DNA from: Homarus americanus
Lineage: Eukaryota; Arthropoda; Malacostraca; Decapoda; Nephropidae
DNA: 64,000 nucleotides
NCBI RefSeq assembly: GCF_018991925.1
Contig: NW_024737042.1
Span: forward strand, 15,183,212 to 15,247,211
Reading direction: 5' to 3'
Part shown: positions 22,417-35,345 of the stretch, in pieces
Layout: every line of letters begins with the position of its first letter
Numbering within the stretch: position 1 is the stretch's first letter
The notes under the pieces: generated by a model
What the model saw: the letters and a program-made list of their open reading frames with translations, nothing else
Told to the model about the DNA's origin: nothing
The model's database searches: none
Program-made: the position numbers and the translations under genes

Positions 22417-24150
22417 TGTTATAAACGTTACAATCATACAAGAGTACAAATACAGGTTCAGGTCAGGTACAGTGCGAATACAGATACAGATATACAATTA
22501 CAGGTCCATATAACTAGGAGAGTATGCTGTTGTATAAAGACGGCCTCCGTGATATTGTAAATTACTATATTATTGCTACTGTGGCGGAGACGAACCAGCT
22601 TCAGTAAGTGATGTAAGCTTTCTAACGTAGACCTAACGTGCTGGCGGTACACATGTAAGGTGAGTGAAAATAATGAATATTGTTTGTTGTATTAGTAATG
22701 TATAACTTTATTTTAGTTGTTTTATGGGAGATACTGGTGGTAAACATTACCTGTAGAATTTTACAAGAGTCGCCACAGTTCGCTGTAATAGTTGATTCTT
22801 TTAATTTTCGGGAGAACTAAGTTTAACTGTCTGTACTTAAAGGGCGTTATCCTTGCTCTTCCCTTCACTCTACATCACCTTTCATCTCGTATATACTTGT
22901 TTATACATAATGGATGCCAAATGTACACACAGCACTAAATAACAGGAGAATTAACCATAAATGTTATATGGAACAAATACAACTTCCAATATTACCCTCA
23001 TGTGCTGCCTCACCGCGGCCTGAAAAGCTGTACGTAAGGTATAGTTGGGTCGGGCCTCAAGGCACACCCGGCTCGCAGCCTCAGGGTGGTCCGCCTTGCT
23101 TGGCTACTTGCTCATGGCTGGTTCACAGCGGGAGATGCATCAGGGTAAATCCTTACCCTGCTTGGCCACTCGCTTCCTGGCCAGTCATGGCGAGCCCGTA
23201 CTTGGAAGGCCTCAAAGTGGCCCACTCCTTGGCTAGCCGCTTCTGCCACTTCTTGAGGTGGCTAATGGTAAACTAAGGAATTTGTCTAATAATAATGATA
23301 TATGTTTTAATTACATAACTAACACGCACACGCACGCACGGGGAAGAAGAGTGGGAGACAGTTTTGGGACGGAAAGAAGTGCCGGCAGGGGTGTGTTATG
23401 AGAACGAATATACGGTCCAATTTTCTTTTCACCAACTGAAGCTGGTTCGACTCTCCCATAGTTTCTATAAGATGTTCGTTATTCTCAAATATCATGGAGG
23501 CCAGGCATTGATGAATTGTTTAATATCGAATTTATATATGCAGTCTTTAAGACCTTCTATTAATAAAAGTGTTGATGGGTATTCGAACGTCTCATGATTT
23601 ATTGGGATGTGTGTTCGCATGTGTGTTGCCAAGGAGAGCCCAGTGTAAATAGACCTTGGGTGAGACGCCGTTCAGAAAGACCGCTGGATTCAACTCTCCC
23701 TCTGGCCAGGGTGGGTTAGAAATTAGACTAGGTTATGTTAGGTTAGGTTAGCGCTAAAATGTTTAATCATCAAGTAATATAAGCTGAGGTTTAATTTTAA
23801 GGTGTTCCATAACCTGTAATATAACCCCTACAGCAAGCTGACATCCATAAGAGCAACAAAATAGATGAAGTTGTAGAAACACCCTGACAGTGGTTGAAAA
23901 AATTATCACCATCGACCAAGTTACAGGTAATCAAGCACAGGTGTTGTCTTCACTATTACAAGTAATCAAGCACAGGTGTTATGTATCAGTATAATTAAGG
24001 TCACCAGGAAGTAGTAATCACAGAAGGTCACGGAGGTCAATCACATATGGATTTATGACCCACAGTCTTGGTAGTGTCCAATCCTGTCATCAGTGAGACA
24101 CGCCAACCATCATTTGTATCTCCCTCGACCATCTTATTGCTCTCTACTCA
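22417..24150. other. Non-coding DNA with an inverted pair of a small repeat
   Basis: Two diverged copies of one sequence lie at about 22536-22640 and, in opposite orientation, 23420-23505. Both contain CGAACCAGCTTCAGT and a GGCCTCC(A/G)TGATATT block. A TTAGG-like run is at 23737-23750. A 120-codon frame at 22914-23276 has no recognisable domain. Confidence 0.5.
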
Positions 24151-26404
24151 CCTACTCTCTCTCTCTCCCTCCCTCTCTGTTTATTTACTACATCTCTCTC
24201 TCACTCTCCCTCTTTGTACTCTATCTGTACTCACTCTGTACTCATTTATTTTCTCTCTCTCAGCTGACAAAAGATACTGACAGATACTAGATCACACCAA
24301 AACACGATATCGAAATTACTCCCCATGACTCGAACCCAAGCCAATACGTGTTACTCCCACCAGACCTGATGATATTTACGGCTAGGGAAGAAAATAATCT
24401 ACTTTACAACCCTCTGAGACTTGCTGGGTCGTGGGGGTGGGTGATAGGTATCTTAAATGATTTGTTAGGTGGTCTGCCAAATGCATTATGTTCTCACGAT
24501 TTATGGCACCAGCTAATACCGTCGTGAGCGTATACCTGTGGCATCTCTGGTCGCTTGTGTTCCGAGTGTGTATTATTTGGGAGGAGGGGGAAGAAAGGGG
24601 AGAAGGAAGATGGGGAGAGGGGAGGGGGAGAGGGAGGGGAGAGGGGAAGGGAGGGGAGGGGGGGAAGGGAGGGGAGCGGAGAATGGGAAAGTGGAGGGGG
24701 AAGAAGGGATGGGGTTCTTACAAAGGTCACGCCAGTTCAGTACATGTTCGCAGTTTTTCAAGCGATAGGGGTAATAATTTTTGGGGGAGAGGAGATCTTT
24801 TTAATCTTTTGAGCTGATATGTTAGGTTAGGTTAGGATAGGTTAGGTTAGGTTGGAGCTGATGTGTTTCTTTATCAAGTAAAATAAACTGGGGGCCTAAT
24901 TTTCACGTGAGTAGGACAAACACCTCTCTACATTTTCCATATATCGAGGAGTCTTCAAGAACAGTACACTAACATCTGTGTAGGTTTGTATTCACTGATA
25001 ACAAATGCAGTTGACAAAATTACCAATGTTAACTTGAGGCAGCAAGTCTGTATGCAAATGATAAGCTAAAAATAACACGGTATAATATGTTTAATGCATA
25101 AGCTGTTCGGTATGCTGCGTTATGACCACATGAAAACACTACAATAACTTTAAATACAGCATAATAACTTGGAGCTGTTCGGTGAGAAGAGTTATAACAC
25201 GAGAGCAGTCGAACAACTTCAAGTAACAGCCTGCAGTTGTTTGCTATGCTGTGATATGCTCCAATAAAAACAGAATAATAAGTTGAAATGACAATCTGCA
25301 GCTGTTTGGTATGCTGTGGTTATGCTCCGGTAAAAGCAGCACACAACAAAAACAAGCTTGCAAGGTATTTTTCCATGCAGTAATATAATCAACTGAAACC
25401 CCGACGACCAGCAGTAGAAAGCTCAGTTGCATCAGGTGTTGTATGTCCAGATATGATCACATATATAACAATACCCAAGTACACGAACAAGCTATCAGGC
25501 TCACTAAATTATCACCTAGTACGGTTTAATTACAGCTCACGCACCCAAACACATTATTTCTGTGAGTAAACATTGCCAGTTGCCGAGTCGAGCCGCTTAA
25601 CATGTGAGCCAACCCACCTCACTAACGTCATGATGGGCTACTTCAACCATCAATAACACGGTAGAATAACCTCTTTGAGCCTCCACTCCGTGCTGGGCTT
25701 GCATAGGTCTTTCTTCTCTCCACTTGGTACGTTTAATCCATACCAAATTACAACCAAGATTATTTTGTTTCGAGAGAAGTCATCATCAGTTTTCATCAGC
25801 CGCCTTGTGTCGGTATCATCAAGCGACCCAGACCTTCCTCCCAGGTACTGTACGCTCTGATTGTTCCGCTTGACCTGGCGCGGTAAGTCAGGCCTGTAAC
25901 GTAAAACTGCCATCACCGCCAGACGAACGTTCGCCAGCCCTCTTTACCTTCAGTGGTGTTCCTATTTACGACACAAGGTTTGCCTACACCTCCATCACTC
26001 GGTCTGTATCACGCTCTGTATGGTCTCCTCCAACACACCTGCCTCCCCCCCCCCTCACACACACCTGAAGAACCACTGCAACCATCCCGTATTTCTTACA
26101 TATCAAAGACTCCCTAACATAATAGTTATCCATCACCTGTAATCTACTGGCTGGTACAGCTAATTATTGAACCTGTTTTCCTGTTAATGACACCTGAGTT
26201 ACGACCATAATACACCTGGCCGTACACCTCTCTCTCTCTCTCTCTCACGTGTCCACCTCCTACAACAGCCTCGACAAGGACCACAATAACGGCTCCGTGG
26301 GCCCTTTAAAAGCCTCAACACCTGACCCTCAATAATGTCATCAGCGGGAGACAGTGTTTGCCAGACCATCCGATGCCTGAACGATAACTGGTCCATTATC
26401 GACA
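24151..26404. other. Non-coding DNA with CT and GGA tracts and a TTAGG run
   Basis: CT-rich tract at 24150-24265, purine GGGA tract at 24575-24710, TTAGG-like run at 24821-24853 and CT run at 26224-26245. The rest is unique, with no gene recognised. Confidence 0.55.
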
Positions 26405-27660
26405 GGGGGGTGGGGTGGGGGGTGGGAGATCGGGTGGGGGTGGGAGATCGGCGGTGGGAGATCGGCTGGGGAGGAGGTCCACTGGGAGGAGGTCGACTGG
26501 GGGAGGAGGAGGTCGACTGGGGAGGAGGTCCACTGGGGGGAGGAGGTCGACTGGGAGGAGGAGGTCAACTGGGGAGGTCGACTGGGGAGGAGGTCGACTG
26601 GAGGTCAACTGGGAGGAGGTCAACTGGGGGAGGAGGTCGAGGAGATCGACTGGGGGAGGAGGTCCACTGGGGGAGAGGTCGACTGGGGGGGAGGAGGTCA
26701 ACTGGAGGTCGAGGAGGTCTCTGGGGAGGAGGTCGACTGGGGAGGAGGTCGACTGGGGGAGGAGGTCGACTGTCGACTGGGGAGGTCGACTGGGGAGGAG
26801 GTCGACTGGGGAGGATGTCGACTGGGGGAGGAGGTCGGCTGGGAGGAGGGGAGGTCGACTGGGGAGGTCGCTGGGGGAGGGAGGGACTGGAGGAGGAGGT
26901 CTGGGGGAGGGGAGGTCGGGGGAGGTCGACTGGGAGGGGGAGGAGAATCCCAACTGGGAGGAGGTAGGCTGGGAGGAGGTCGGCTGGGAGGAGGAGGTCG
27001 ACTGGGAGGTCGGCTGGGAGGAGGGGCGACTGGGGGAGGAGGTCGGCTGGGAGGGAGGTCGGCTGGGAGGGAGGTCGGCTGGGAGGAGGTCGACTTGGGA
27101 GGGATGGTCGGCTGGGAGGAGGGAGGGTCGACTGGGGGAGGAGGTCGGCTGGGAGGGTGTGAGGTCGACTGGGAGGAGGTCGGCTGGGAGGAGGGGAGGT
27201 CGACTGGGGAGGAGAGTAGGCTGGGAGGGAGGTCAGCTGGGAGGAGGAGATCGACTGAGGGAGATCGCTGGGAGGGAGGTCGGTTGGGAGGGAGGTCGGC
27301 TGGGAGGAGGTCGGCTGGGGGGAGGAGGTCGACTTGGGATGGTCGGCTGGGAGGAGGAGTCGACGCTGGGAGGAGGTCGGCTGGGAGGAGGGAGGTCAGC
27401 TGCTACAGGAGGAGGAGGTCAGCTGGGGCAGAGGTCAGCTGGGGGGAGGTCAGCTGGGAGGAGGGAGGTCGGCTGGGGAGAGGAGGGAGGTCGACTGGGA
27501 GGGAGGTCATTTAGAAGGAGGTCGACTGAGGGCAGATCGGCTGGGGAGCAGGAGATGGCTAACTGGGGAAGGTCAGCTGTGGGGGAGGTCAGCTGGGGAG
27601 GTCGGCTGGGGAGGTCGGCTGGGGGAGGTCGGCTGGGGAGGTCGGCTGGGAGAGAGAATC
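26405..27660. repeat. G-rich minisatellite (about 14-18 bp units)
   Basis: Irregular units of the form GGGAGGAGGTCGACTG in the first half drift to GGGAGGAGGTCGGCTG, then to GGTCAGCTG-type units. Unit length varies by 1-4 bases, so frames on both strands stay open by chance for hundreds of codons. Strong G over C skew on + and many GGG/GGGG runs are evident. Confidence 0.95.
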
Positions 27661-28384
27661 GACTGTTGCATCTCTTAACATTTACACCTTGTAGTTTAAC
27701 AGCTGAAGGAAAAAAAACTACTGTGCTAATGCTAATACTCTATCTTCCCAACCTAACCTAACCTACATAAATTCATTCCACTCTTAGAGTTACTTACCGG
27801 TATGGCGTATATGCTGGGTGATTTGGCCTCTGTGTCCTCCCAATCAGATTTAAGCCATATAAGTTAGTTCTCAGGGGCGGGGGGCAACAGTGTCTTCCTA
27901 GTGAACTTCCATGCTTGCACTTTCTGGTCTAATCTCCCCCAAAAGCACCAGCCAAGAATTTACCTTGATGATTACAATGAATGCGGAATCCAAAGACGCA
28001 CTCCATCTCCCTAAGGTCAACACACAGCGCCCTTAGTACCAGTCCGCTACACCCGTAATACACCACTCATGGGGGCGAAAGCAGTGCTTTCCTCATGACC
28101 CACCCCCCAATTGGGCGCCTCTCACCAAAAAAAAAAAGCAAAAAACAAAAAGCCTCATGAAATTTTACCGTGAGCCTTACCGCAACAGATGCAGGAATTT
28201 ACTACGAACAAACGGAAATCACAGGTCCTCCGCCTCTATACAAGGTCATTAATCGTGGCCGCACGCCAGATAGTGATATGAAATCATATCGCATTAATCC
28301 TTTACTCGCGCTTATCCCGCCATCTCAAAGTCGTTCACTCCGTTACGGACGACGACAAATGCAACACTGCTTTAATCGGGAGGT
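27661..28384 (+). other. Unassigned DNA up to a scaffold gap
   Basis: Includes a CCTAACCTAACC run (27749-27765), an A-run (28129-28139) and, from 28170 to the gap, a 71-codon open frame (MSLTATDAGIYYEQ...). Its base composition is even and it contains no repeats. I do not recognise a family. It could be the start of an exon or element cut by the gap. Confidence 0.35.
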
Positions 28385-28484
28385 NNNNNNNNNNNNNNNN
28401 NNNNNNNNNNNNNNNNNNNNNNNNNNNNNNNNNNNNNNNNNNNNNNNNNNNNNNNNNNNNNNNNNNNNNNNNNNNNNNNNNNNN
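28385..28484. other. Assembly gap (100 N)
   Basis: Exactly 100 N bases, the usual placeholder for a gap of unknown size. The sequence resumes with a G-run. Confidence 1.
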
Positions 28485-28597
28485 AATACTTTTTGGGGGG
28501 GGGAGGCTCGTTTCTTTGTATTTCTTTGATTGATTTATTTATTTATTCATTTATTTATTTATTTATTTATTATTCAAGCATAAATTTCAAACATATA

Positions 28598-29036
28598 CAG
28601 CCAGTCAAAGATGCACCGACCCCACCCTGGGTCTCGTGCTCGCAATTTTACCTGGCAATACTTAAAGGAAAGAAGGCTGTCTGTAAAGGTGATTGTGATT
28701 GGTGGATTTATTTTCGGCTGTATCACTGACAGGATAAATATTAAACGATCCAAAAGTTGCATTTTTACAATAATAAACTACTCATCGTTATTTAAGATCA
28801 TGACAAGTTTCCAAATATTCGCATATTTGCTTAAATAATGAAGAAATTATATAAATGAATTGGCAACGCAACTACAACTGGGGCTGCCACGAGATTCTCA
28901 CATCAAATTTCAAGAATATGCAGTATGTTCCACGTTTAATCTTGAGTGTTTCATGAAGAAATTAATTGTCTTTACAATGTGAGCATTACATAATATATTT
29001 TGACGTAAGTTAGAGAGCAGACACTGTAATAGACCC
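28598..29036 (+). repeat. Left long terminal inverted repeat of Tc1-like element
   Basis: Starts CAGCCAGTCAAAGATGCACC and includes the block with CTCGTGCTCGCAATTTTACC. It pairs with 31175-31614 in inverted orientation. Similarity fades around AGACACTGTAATAGAC. Confidence 0.85.
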
Positions 29037-29169
29037 AACTGACACAGTAATGGCATGTGGTATTGTGGTATCCCTGCACCAGCGCCGCACGGATGTGTGG
29101 AGAAAGGAAAACACTGAAGCGGTCATTTTGGTGTTCTACTAACTGTATTTGATGGTATAATTATTAATA

Positions 29170-29239
<70 letters not shown>

Positions 29240-29444
29240 TGTGTGTATACTTATATAGAGTTGATGAGGACTCCGAAAGGGGATGAATTGCTCTGTTTTG
29301 GGGGGGAGGTTTTTTTGTTCCTCATTTTTTTAATTTATTTTTTAATTATATTGCAACTGGCTTTATTGTCATTGCATAATTTAAATTTAAGGTTTATAAT
29401 ATATTTCTTTGTTGCGAGGATTAAAATATAGACAGGTGAATTAT

Positions 29445-30774
29445 TTACAGTATATTGTTTAATAACGGGCCCATCCACCCTCCTATCAATTCAGCTTGCA
29501 GCTTCCGCTGCATAGAAGATACGTTGTTTGTAACAAGCTCAGGTTTGTTTCTAAAAATCTCCCATTGTCTTGTCACGTGGTCGAACAGCTGGTTCGGCGT
29601 CCTCTCGGACTCGGGCTCCCAGGAATTCATGTTGCTCCCTTGCTCGGCAATTCCAAGAGCCTGAGGTGTTGCTGCCCGTCAAATCACTGACGCACTGCTC
29701 TGGCCGTGTGGATGGGGCATCTATCATGAATAAAAGTAATTGGCCCAGCAGGGAATGGGATATTGCGTTCCTGAATTGAAGGGAGTACCGCGCAGGGATA
29801 TGTAGCCCCACACGTTCAGCTTCACATGCACACTTCTAGCCACCTCGTATATGTGGGCCCTGTCGTATCTGCAGGAAGTGAAAATGCGATACAAATATAA
29901 ATATATTGGCCTATTTAAACTATTACATCTTATATTAAGTGTGTAGTATAATACTCGATTTTTTTTTATGCGATAATCTTGAAGACTTTTATTTGAAAAT
30001 GTATAATGAGCTGTACGATGTTTTTCGGCTATATCGACAAATACGGTCTAAATCTTATTTTATTATGGACTTATTAATATGTTAATTTTACTGTGGTTAG
30101 TACTAGCAAAAGTCTTCTCATCCGTGAAGACTACTCAAGACCAAAACTCCAGGTCCTCCCCCACATATTGGTGGGCAAACTGGAGGCGACCAGTGCGATG
30201 TTGGTCAGTTAGCCGTTACTTTATGGCATGGACTTTGTGTTGTATGCCCGCCTCATGCACAGACGTCTAAGTGTAACGCCTCTCTGATGGCGACAGCTTT
30301 GGAGAACGGGTTGTTTCAAATTGCTGCTATTATGGCGGCATCCTCATCCCTAGTAGTCAGTCGGGGGGGGGGTGGGGTCTTCTTTCTGGAAATAGACACT
30401 ATTGTTTTTGGGTCTACTGTGTCATAACCTGGTATGCCATTAACTCTATGGCATACACTCATAACTTTTAACAAAAAAACATAACATTTACATTATAATA
30501 TTTGCATTATTATATAATTTATATAAAAATAGATATCCTAGATATTGTTTATATCCCGGTTCAATCTGAAATTTTCATACATACCCAAATCAGTTTCGGC
30601 ATATCTCCTGATCCACCTCTTCACAGTTGAAGTCGAAACAGCAAGTCGGTCTGCGATGGCACGCACCGTGAGGCCTTCTTCTCGGAGGGCGATTATTTGG
30701 CCTCGAGTAGTTAAGCGCTGTTGCGCAGTGTTCATGGTGACAGAAGTAATGTCTACTGTTGATCCCGTATTCAC
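29445..30774 (-). pseudogene. Tc1-like transposase (multiple frameshifts)
   Basis: Read from 30774 downward. MNTAQQRLTTRGQIIALREE and RAIADRLAVSTSTVKRWIRR (about 30735-30600) form the first helix-turn-helix. A TTRDEDAAIIAAI block and NPFSKAVAIRE (about 30370-30280) form the second DNA-binding region. RLTDQHRTGRLQFAHQYVG and VVFTDEKTFAS (about 30108-30128) carry the first catalytic Asp. Weak remains of the second catalytic block precede the C-terminal ELVTNNVSSMQRKLQAELIG near 29470-29530. Frames change at least four times, so no product is made from this copy. Confidence 0.75.
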
Positions 30775-31067
30775 AATAACACTTCGGTCAAGCTCTGATT
30801 GGTTGATTAGACCATGCCAAGTGATATGTGATTGGTGGCATAAAACCTGATGCTGACGTCATAAATAAGATAGGTAACTATTGAAAATGTTGTTACCTAA
30901 CGATGAGTACACAGTCTTTTGCCGAACAATTGTCGATTTTAGTTCGACAAAGGGGAACCAGATATTAAACTCCGTACATCAGCTGCCACTTGGATAAGTC
31001 ATTTTCCCCAAAGCACACATTTCACATATAATTCTTGTTATAATTGCCATAATTACGAATGTAATTT

Positions 31068-31127
<60 letters not shown>

Positions 31128-31174
31128 TGAGAACTAAAATATACGAAGATACAATGTCGTGACTGACAAATGAG

Positions 31175-31614
31175 TCTATTACAGTGTCTGGTCTCAAACC
31201 TACGTCAAAATATATTATGCAATGCTCACATTGTAAAGACAATTAATTCCTTCATGAAACACTCAAGATTAAATGTGGAACATATTGTATATTCATGAAA
31301 TTTGATGTGAGAATCTCGTGGCAGCTCTAGTTGTAGTTGCGTTGCCAATTCATTGATATAATTTCTTCATTATTTAAGCAAATTCACGAATATTTAGAAA
31401 GTTGTCATGATCTTAAATAACGATGAGTAGTTTATTATTGTAAAAATGCAACTTTTGGATCGTTTAATATTTATTCTGACAGTGATACAGCCGAAAATAA
31501 ATCCACCAATCACAATCCCCATTACATACAGCCTTCCTTCCTTCCTTCAAGTATTGCCAGGTAAAATTGCGAGCACGAGACCCAGGGTGGGGTCGGTGCA
31601 TCTTTAGCTGACTG
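31175..31614 (-). repeat. Right long terminal inverted repeat of Tc1-like element
   Basis: Reverse complement of the left repeat, ending GGTGCATCTTTAGCTGACTG before the TA target duplication. It differs from the left copy by small indels, for example CTTCCTTCCTTCC where the left arm has a single AAGGAAAG-type run. Confidence 0.85.
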
Positions 31615-31879
31615 TACATTATTGTCTTTTGTCAAGTGTCACACGACAAACCTTGGCAGAGCCATCTAGCGACTGTGCAACTAAATGTCACTCAAGTCGA
31701 AGGAGTATCTTTTCTCTCTTCCGTAAAAGACTTTGTTTATTCCTAAAACATCTCAAAGGAAGTGTCCACGTTTCATGGGACTGAACGTATACAAGTCTCT
31801 CATTACTGTAAGAAGACTTCGAGTGTAACTCTCTCTTTGAATTTACCAAATACCTGATTGAACTGATTCGTTGATCTGG

Positions 31880-33295
31880 AACCCATGTGGCCCACTGAGA
31901 TGATGCATAGGAACACTCATGTGGCCCACTGATATGATGCAGAGGAACACTCATGTGGCCCACTGAGATGATGCAGAGGAACACTCATGTGGCCCACTAA
32001 GATTATGCAGAGGAACACTAATGTGGCCCACTGATATGATGCAGAGGAACACTAATGTAGCCCATTGAGATGATGCAGAGGAACACTCATGTGGCCCACT
32101 GAGATGATGCAGAGGGACACTCATGTGGCCCACTGATATGATGCAGAGGAACACTAATGTAGCCCATTGAGATGAGGCAGAGGAACACTCATGTGGCCCA
32201 CTGAGATGATGCAGAGGAACACTCATGTGGCCCACTGATATGATGCAGAGGATGCATGAGAGAACACTCATGTGGCCCACTAAGATGATGCAGAGGACAC
32301 ACTAATATGGCCCATTGATATCATGCAGAGGAAAACTAATGTGGCCCACTGATATGATGCAGAGGAGCACTAATGTGGCCCATTGAGATGATGCAGAGGA
32401 ACACTAATATGGCCCACTGATATGATGCAGAGGAACACTCATGTGGCCCACTGAGATGATGCAGAGGAACACTAATGTGGCCCACTGATATGATGCAGAG
32501 GAACACTCATGTGGCCCACTGATATGATGCAGAGGAACACTCATGTGGCCCACTGATATGATGCAGAGGAACACTAATATGGCCCACTAATATGATGCAG
32601 AGGAACACTCATGTGGCCCACTGAGATGATGCAGAGGGACACTCATGTGGCCCACTGAGATGATGCAGAGGAACACTCATGTGGCCCACTGATATGATGC
32701 AGAGGAACACTAATATGGCCCACTGATATGATGCAGAGGAACACTCATGTGACCCACTGATATGATGCAGAGGAACACTAATATGGCCCACTGATATGAT
32801 GCAGAGGAACACTCTGACCCACATGCAGAGGAACACTATGGCCCACACTGTTGCCAAGTGATATGATGCAGAGAACACTCATGTGACCCACTGAGAACAC
32901 TCATGTGGCCCACTGAGATGATGCAGAGGAACACTCATGTGACCCACTGAGATGATGCAGAGGAACACTAATGTGGCCCACTGAGATGATGCAGAGGAAC
33001 ACTAATATGGCCCACTGAGATGATGCAAAGGAACACTCATGTTGCCAAGTGATATGATGCAGAGGAACACTCATGTGACCCACTGATATGATGCAGAGGA
33101 ACACTCATGTGACCCACTGATATGATGCAGAGGAACACTCATGTGGCCCACTGAGATGATGCAGAGGAACACTCATGTGGCCCACTGAGATGATGCAGAG
33201 GAACACTCATGTGGCTCACTGAGATGATGCAGAGGAACACTCATGTGGCCCACTGATATGATGCAGAGGAACACTCATGTGGCCCACTGATCTGA
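31880..33295. repeat. 34-bp minisatellite (about 41 units)
   Basis: Units read ATGATGCAGAGGAACACT(C/A)ATGTGGCCCACTGAG-like, varying at GAGATG/GATATG, CTCATG/CTAATG and GGCCC/GACCC. Since 34 is not divisible by three, the minus strand reads a 34-residue peptide repeat over three units, giving open but meaningless frames. The array is most disturbed at about 32810-32900. Confidence 0.95.

Positions 33296-34987
<1,692 letters not shown>

Positions 34988-35035
<48 letters not shown>
34988..35035. repeat. GA dinucleotide array
   Basis: About 24 GA units directly outside the 3' terminus (CTACA on the minus strand) of the gypsy LTR. Confidence 0.9.
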
Positions 35036-35037
<2 letters not shown>

Positions 35038-35345
35038 GTAGGGTTTCGTGATATTATGTTGTCTAGCACTCAGGATGGATGGAAACTCTAAGGTGGTGGT
35101 TTTCTTATATAATATAAGTTATATGGTAGACAGTCTGGTGCTGGAGATGCCGTGTGGTGAGGAGCTGCTCAGTAGACACGTTCGGTGAGTAGCGTGTTGA
35201 AGGAGGTAGATGCGCAGGAGCTTCGTTAGAGAAGATGTTGCCTGTTGCTGGCCTCCAGGTTGAATGAGAGCGGGACAGCGAGGAGCTTGCTTGGAGGAGG
35301 TGTTGCGTGTTCAGGAACCGAGAGCAGAATGAATCTCAATAGGAT

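Larger units (their letters stand above)
28598..31614 (-). mobile_element. Tc1-like DNA transposon with about 440-bp TIRs
   Basis: The ends are perfectly placed for a Tc1/mariner element. TA at 28596-28597 is followed by CAGCCAGTC, and GCTGACTG is followed by TA at 31615-31616. The first 440 bases match the reverse complement of the last 440 with only scattered differences. Inside, on the minus strand, is a broken Tc1-type transposase (29445-30774), a GA array (29173-29239) and a CA array (31072-31124). Total length is 3,017 bp, about twice that of ordinary Tc1 elements, mostly because of the long TIRs. Confidence 0.85.

Noticed and set aside
22914..23276. 120-codon plus frame
   Set aside because: No recognisable domain, Trp/Pro-rich composition, no splice context; likely chance.
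24330..24390. tRNA-like B box (GGGTTCGAGTC) on the minus strand
   Set aside because: No matching A box or cloverleaf around it; at best a decayed SINE head.
25650..25916. 88-codon minus frame (RSGSLDDTDTRRLMK)
   Set aside because: Looks less repetitive than its surroundings, but I see no domain, splice partner or second copy to support it.
26335..27761. Gly/Arg-rich frames of up to 448 codons and the Pro/Ser-rich antisense frame
   Set aside because: Produced by the G-rich minisatellite; repeated units with no domain.
30545..30600. GTATGT...TTTCAG in the Tc1-like transposase, resembling a 19-bp intron
   Set aside because: Far too short for a spliceosomal intron; decay of the coding frame explains it.
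31688..33104. Minus-strand frames with repeated ISVGHMSVPLHH peptides
   Set aside because: Three-frame reading of the 34-bp minisatellite.
31880..33295. CRISPR-like array
   Set aside because: Units are contiguous, with no unique spacers of constant length; this is a minisatellite in eukaryotic DNA.
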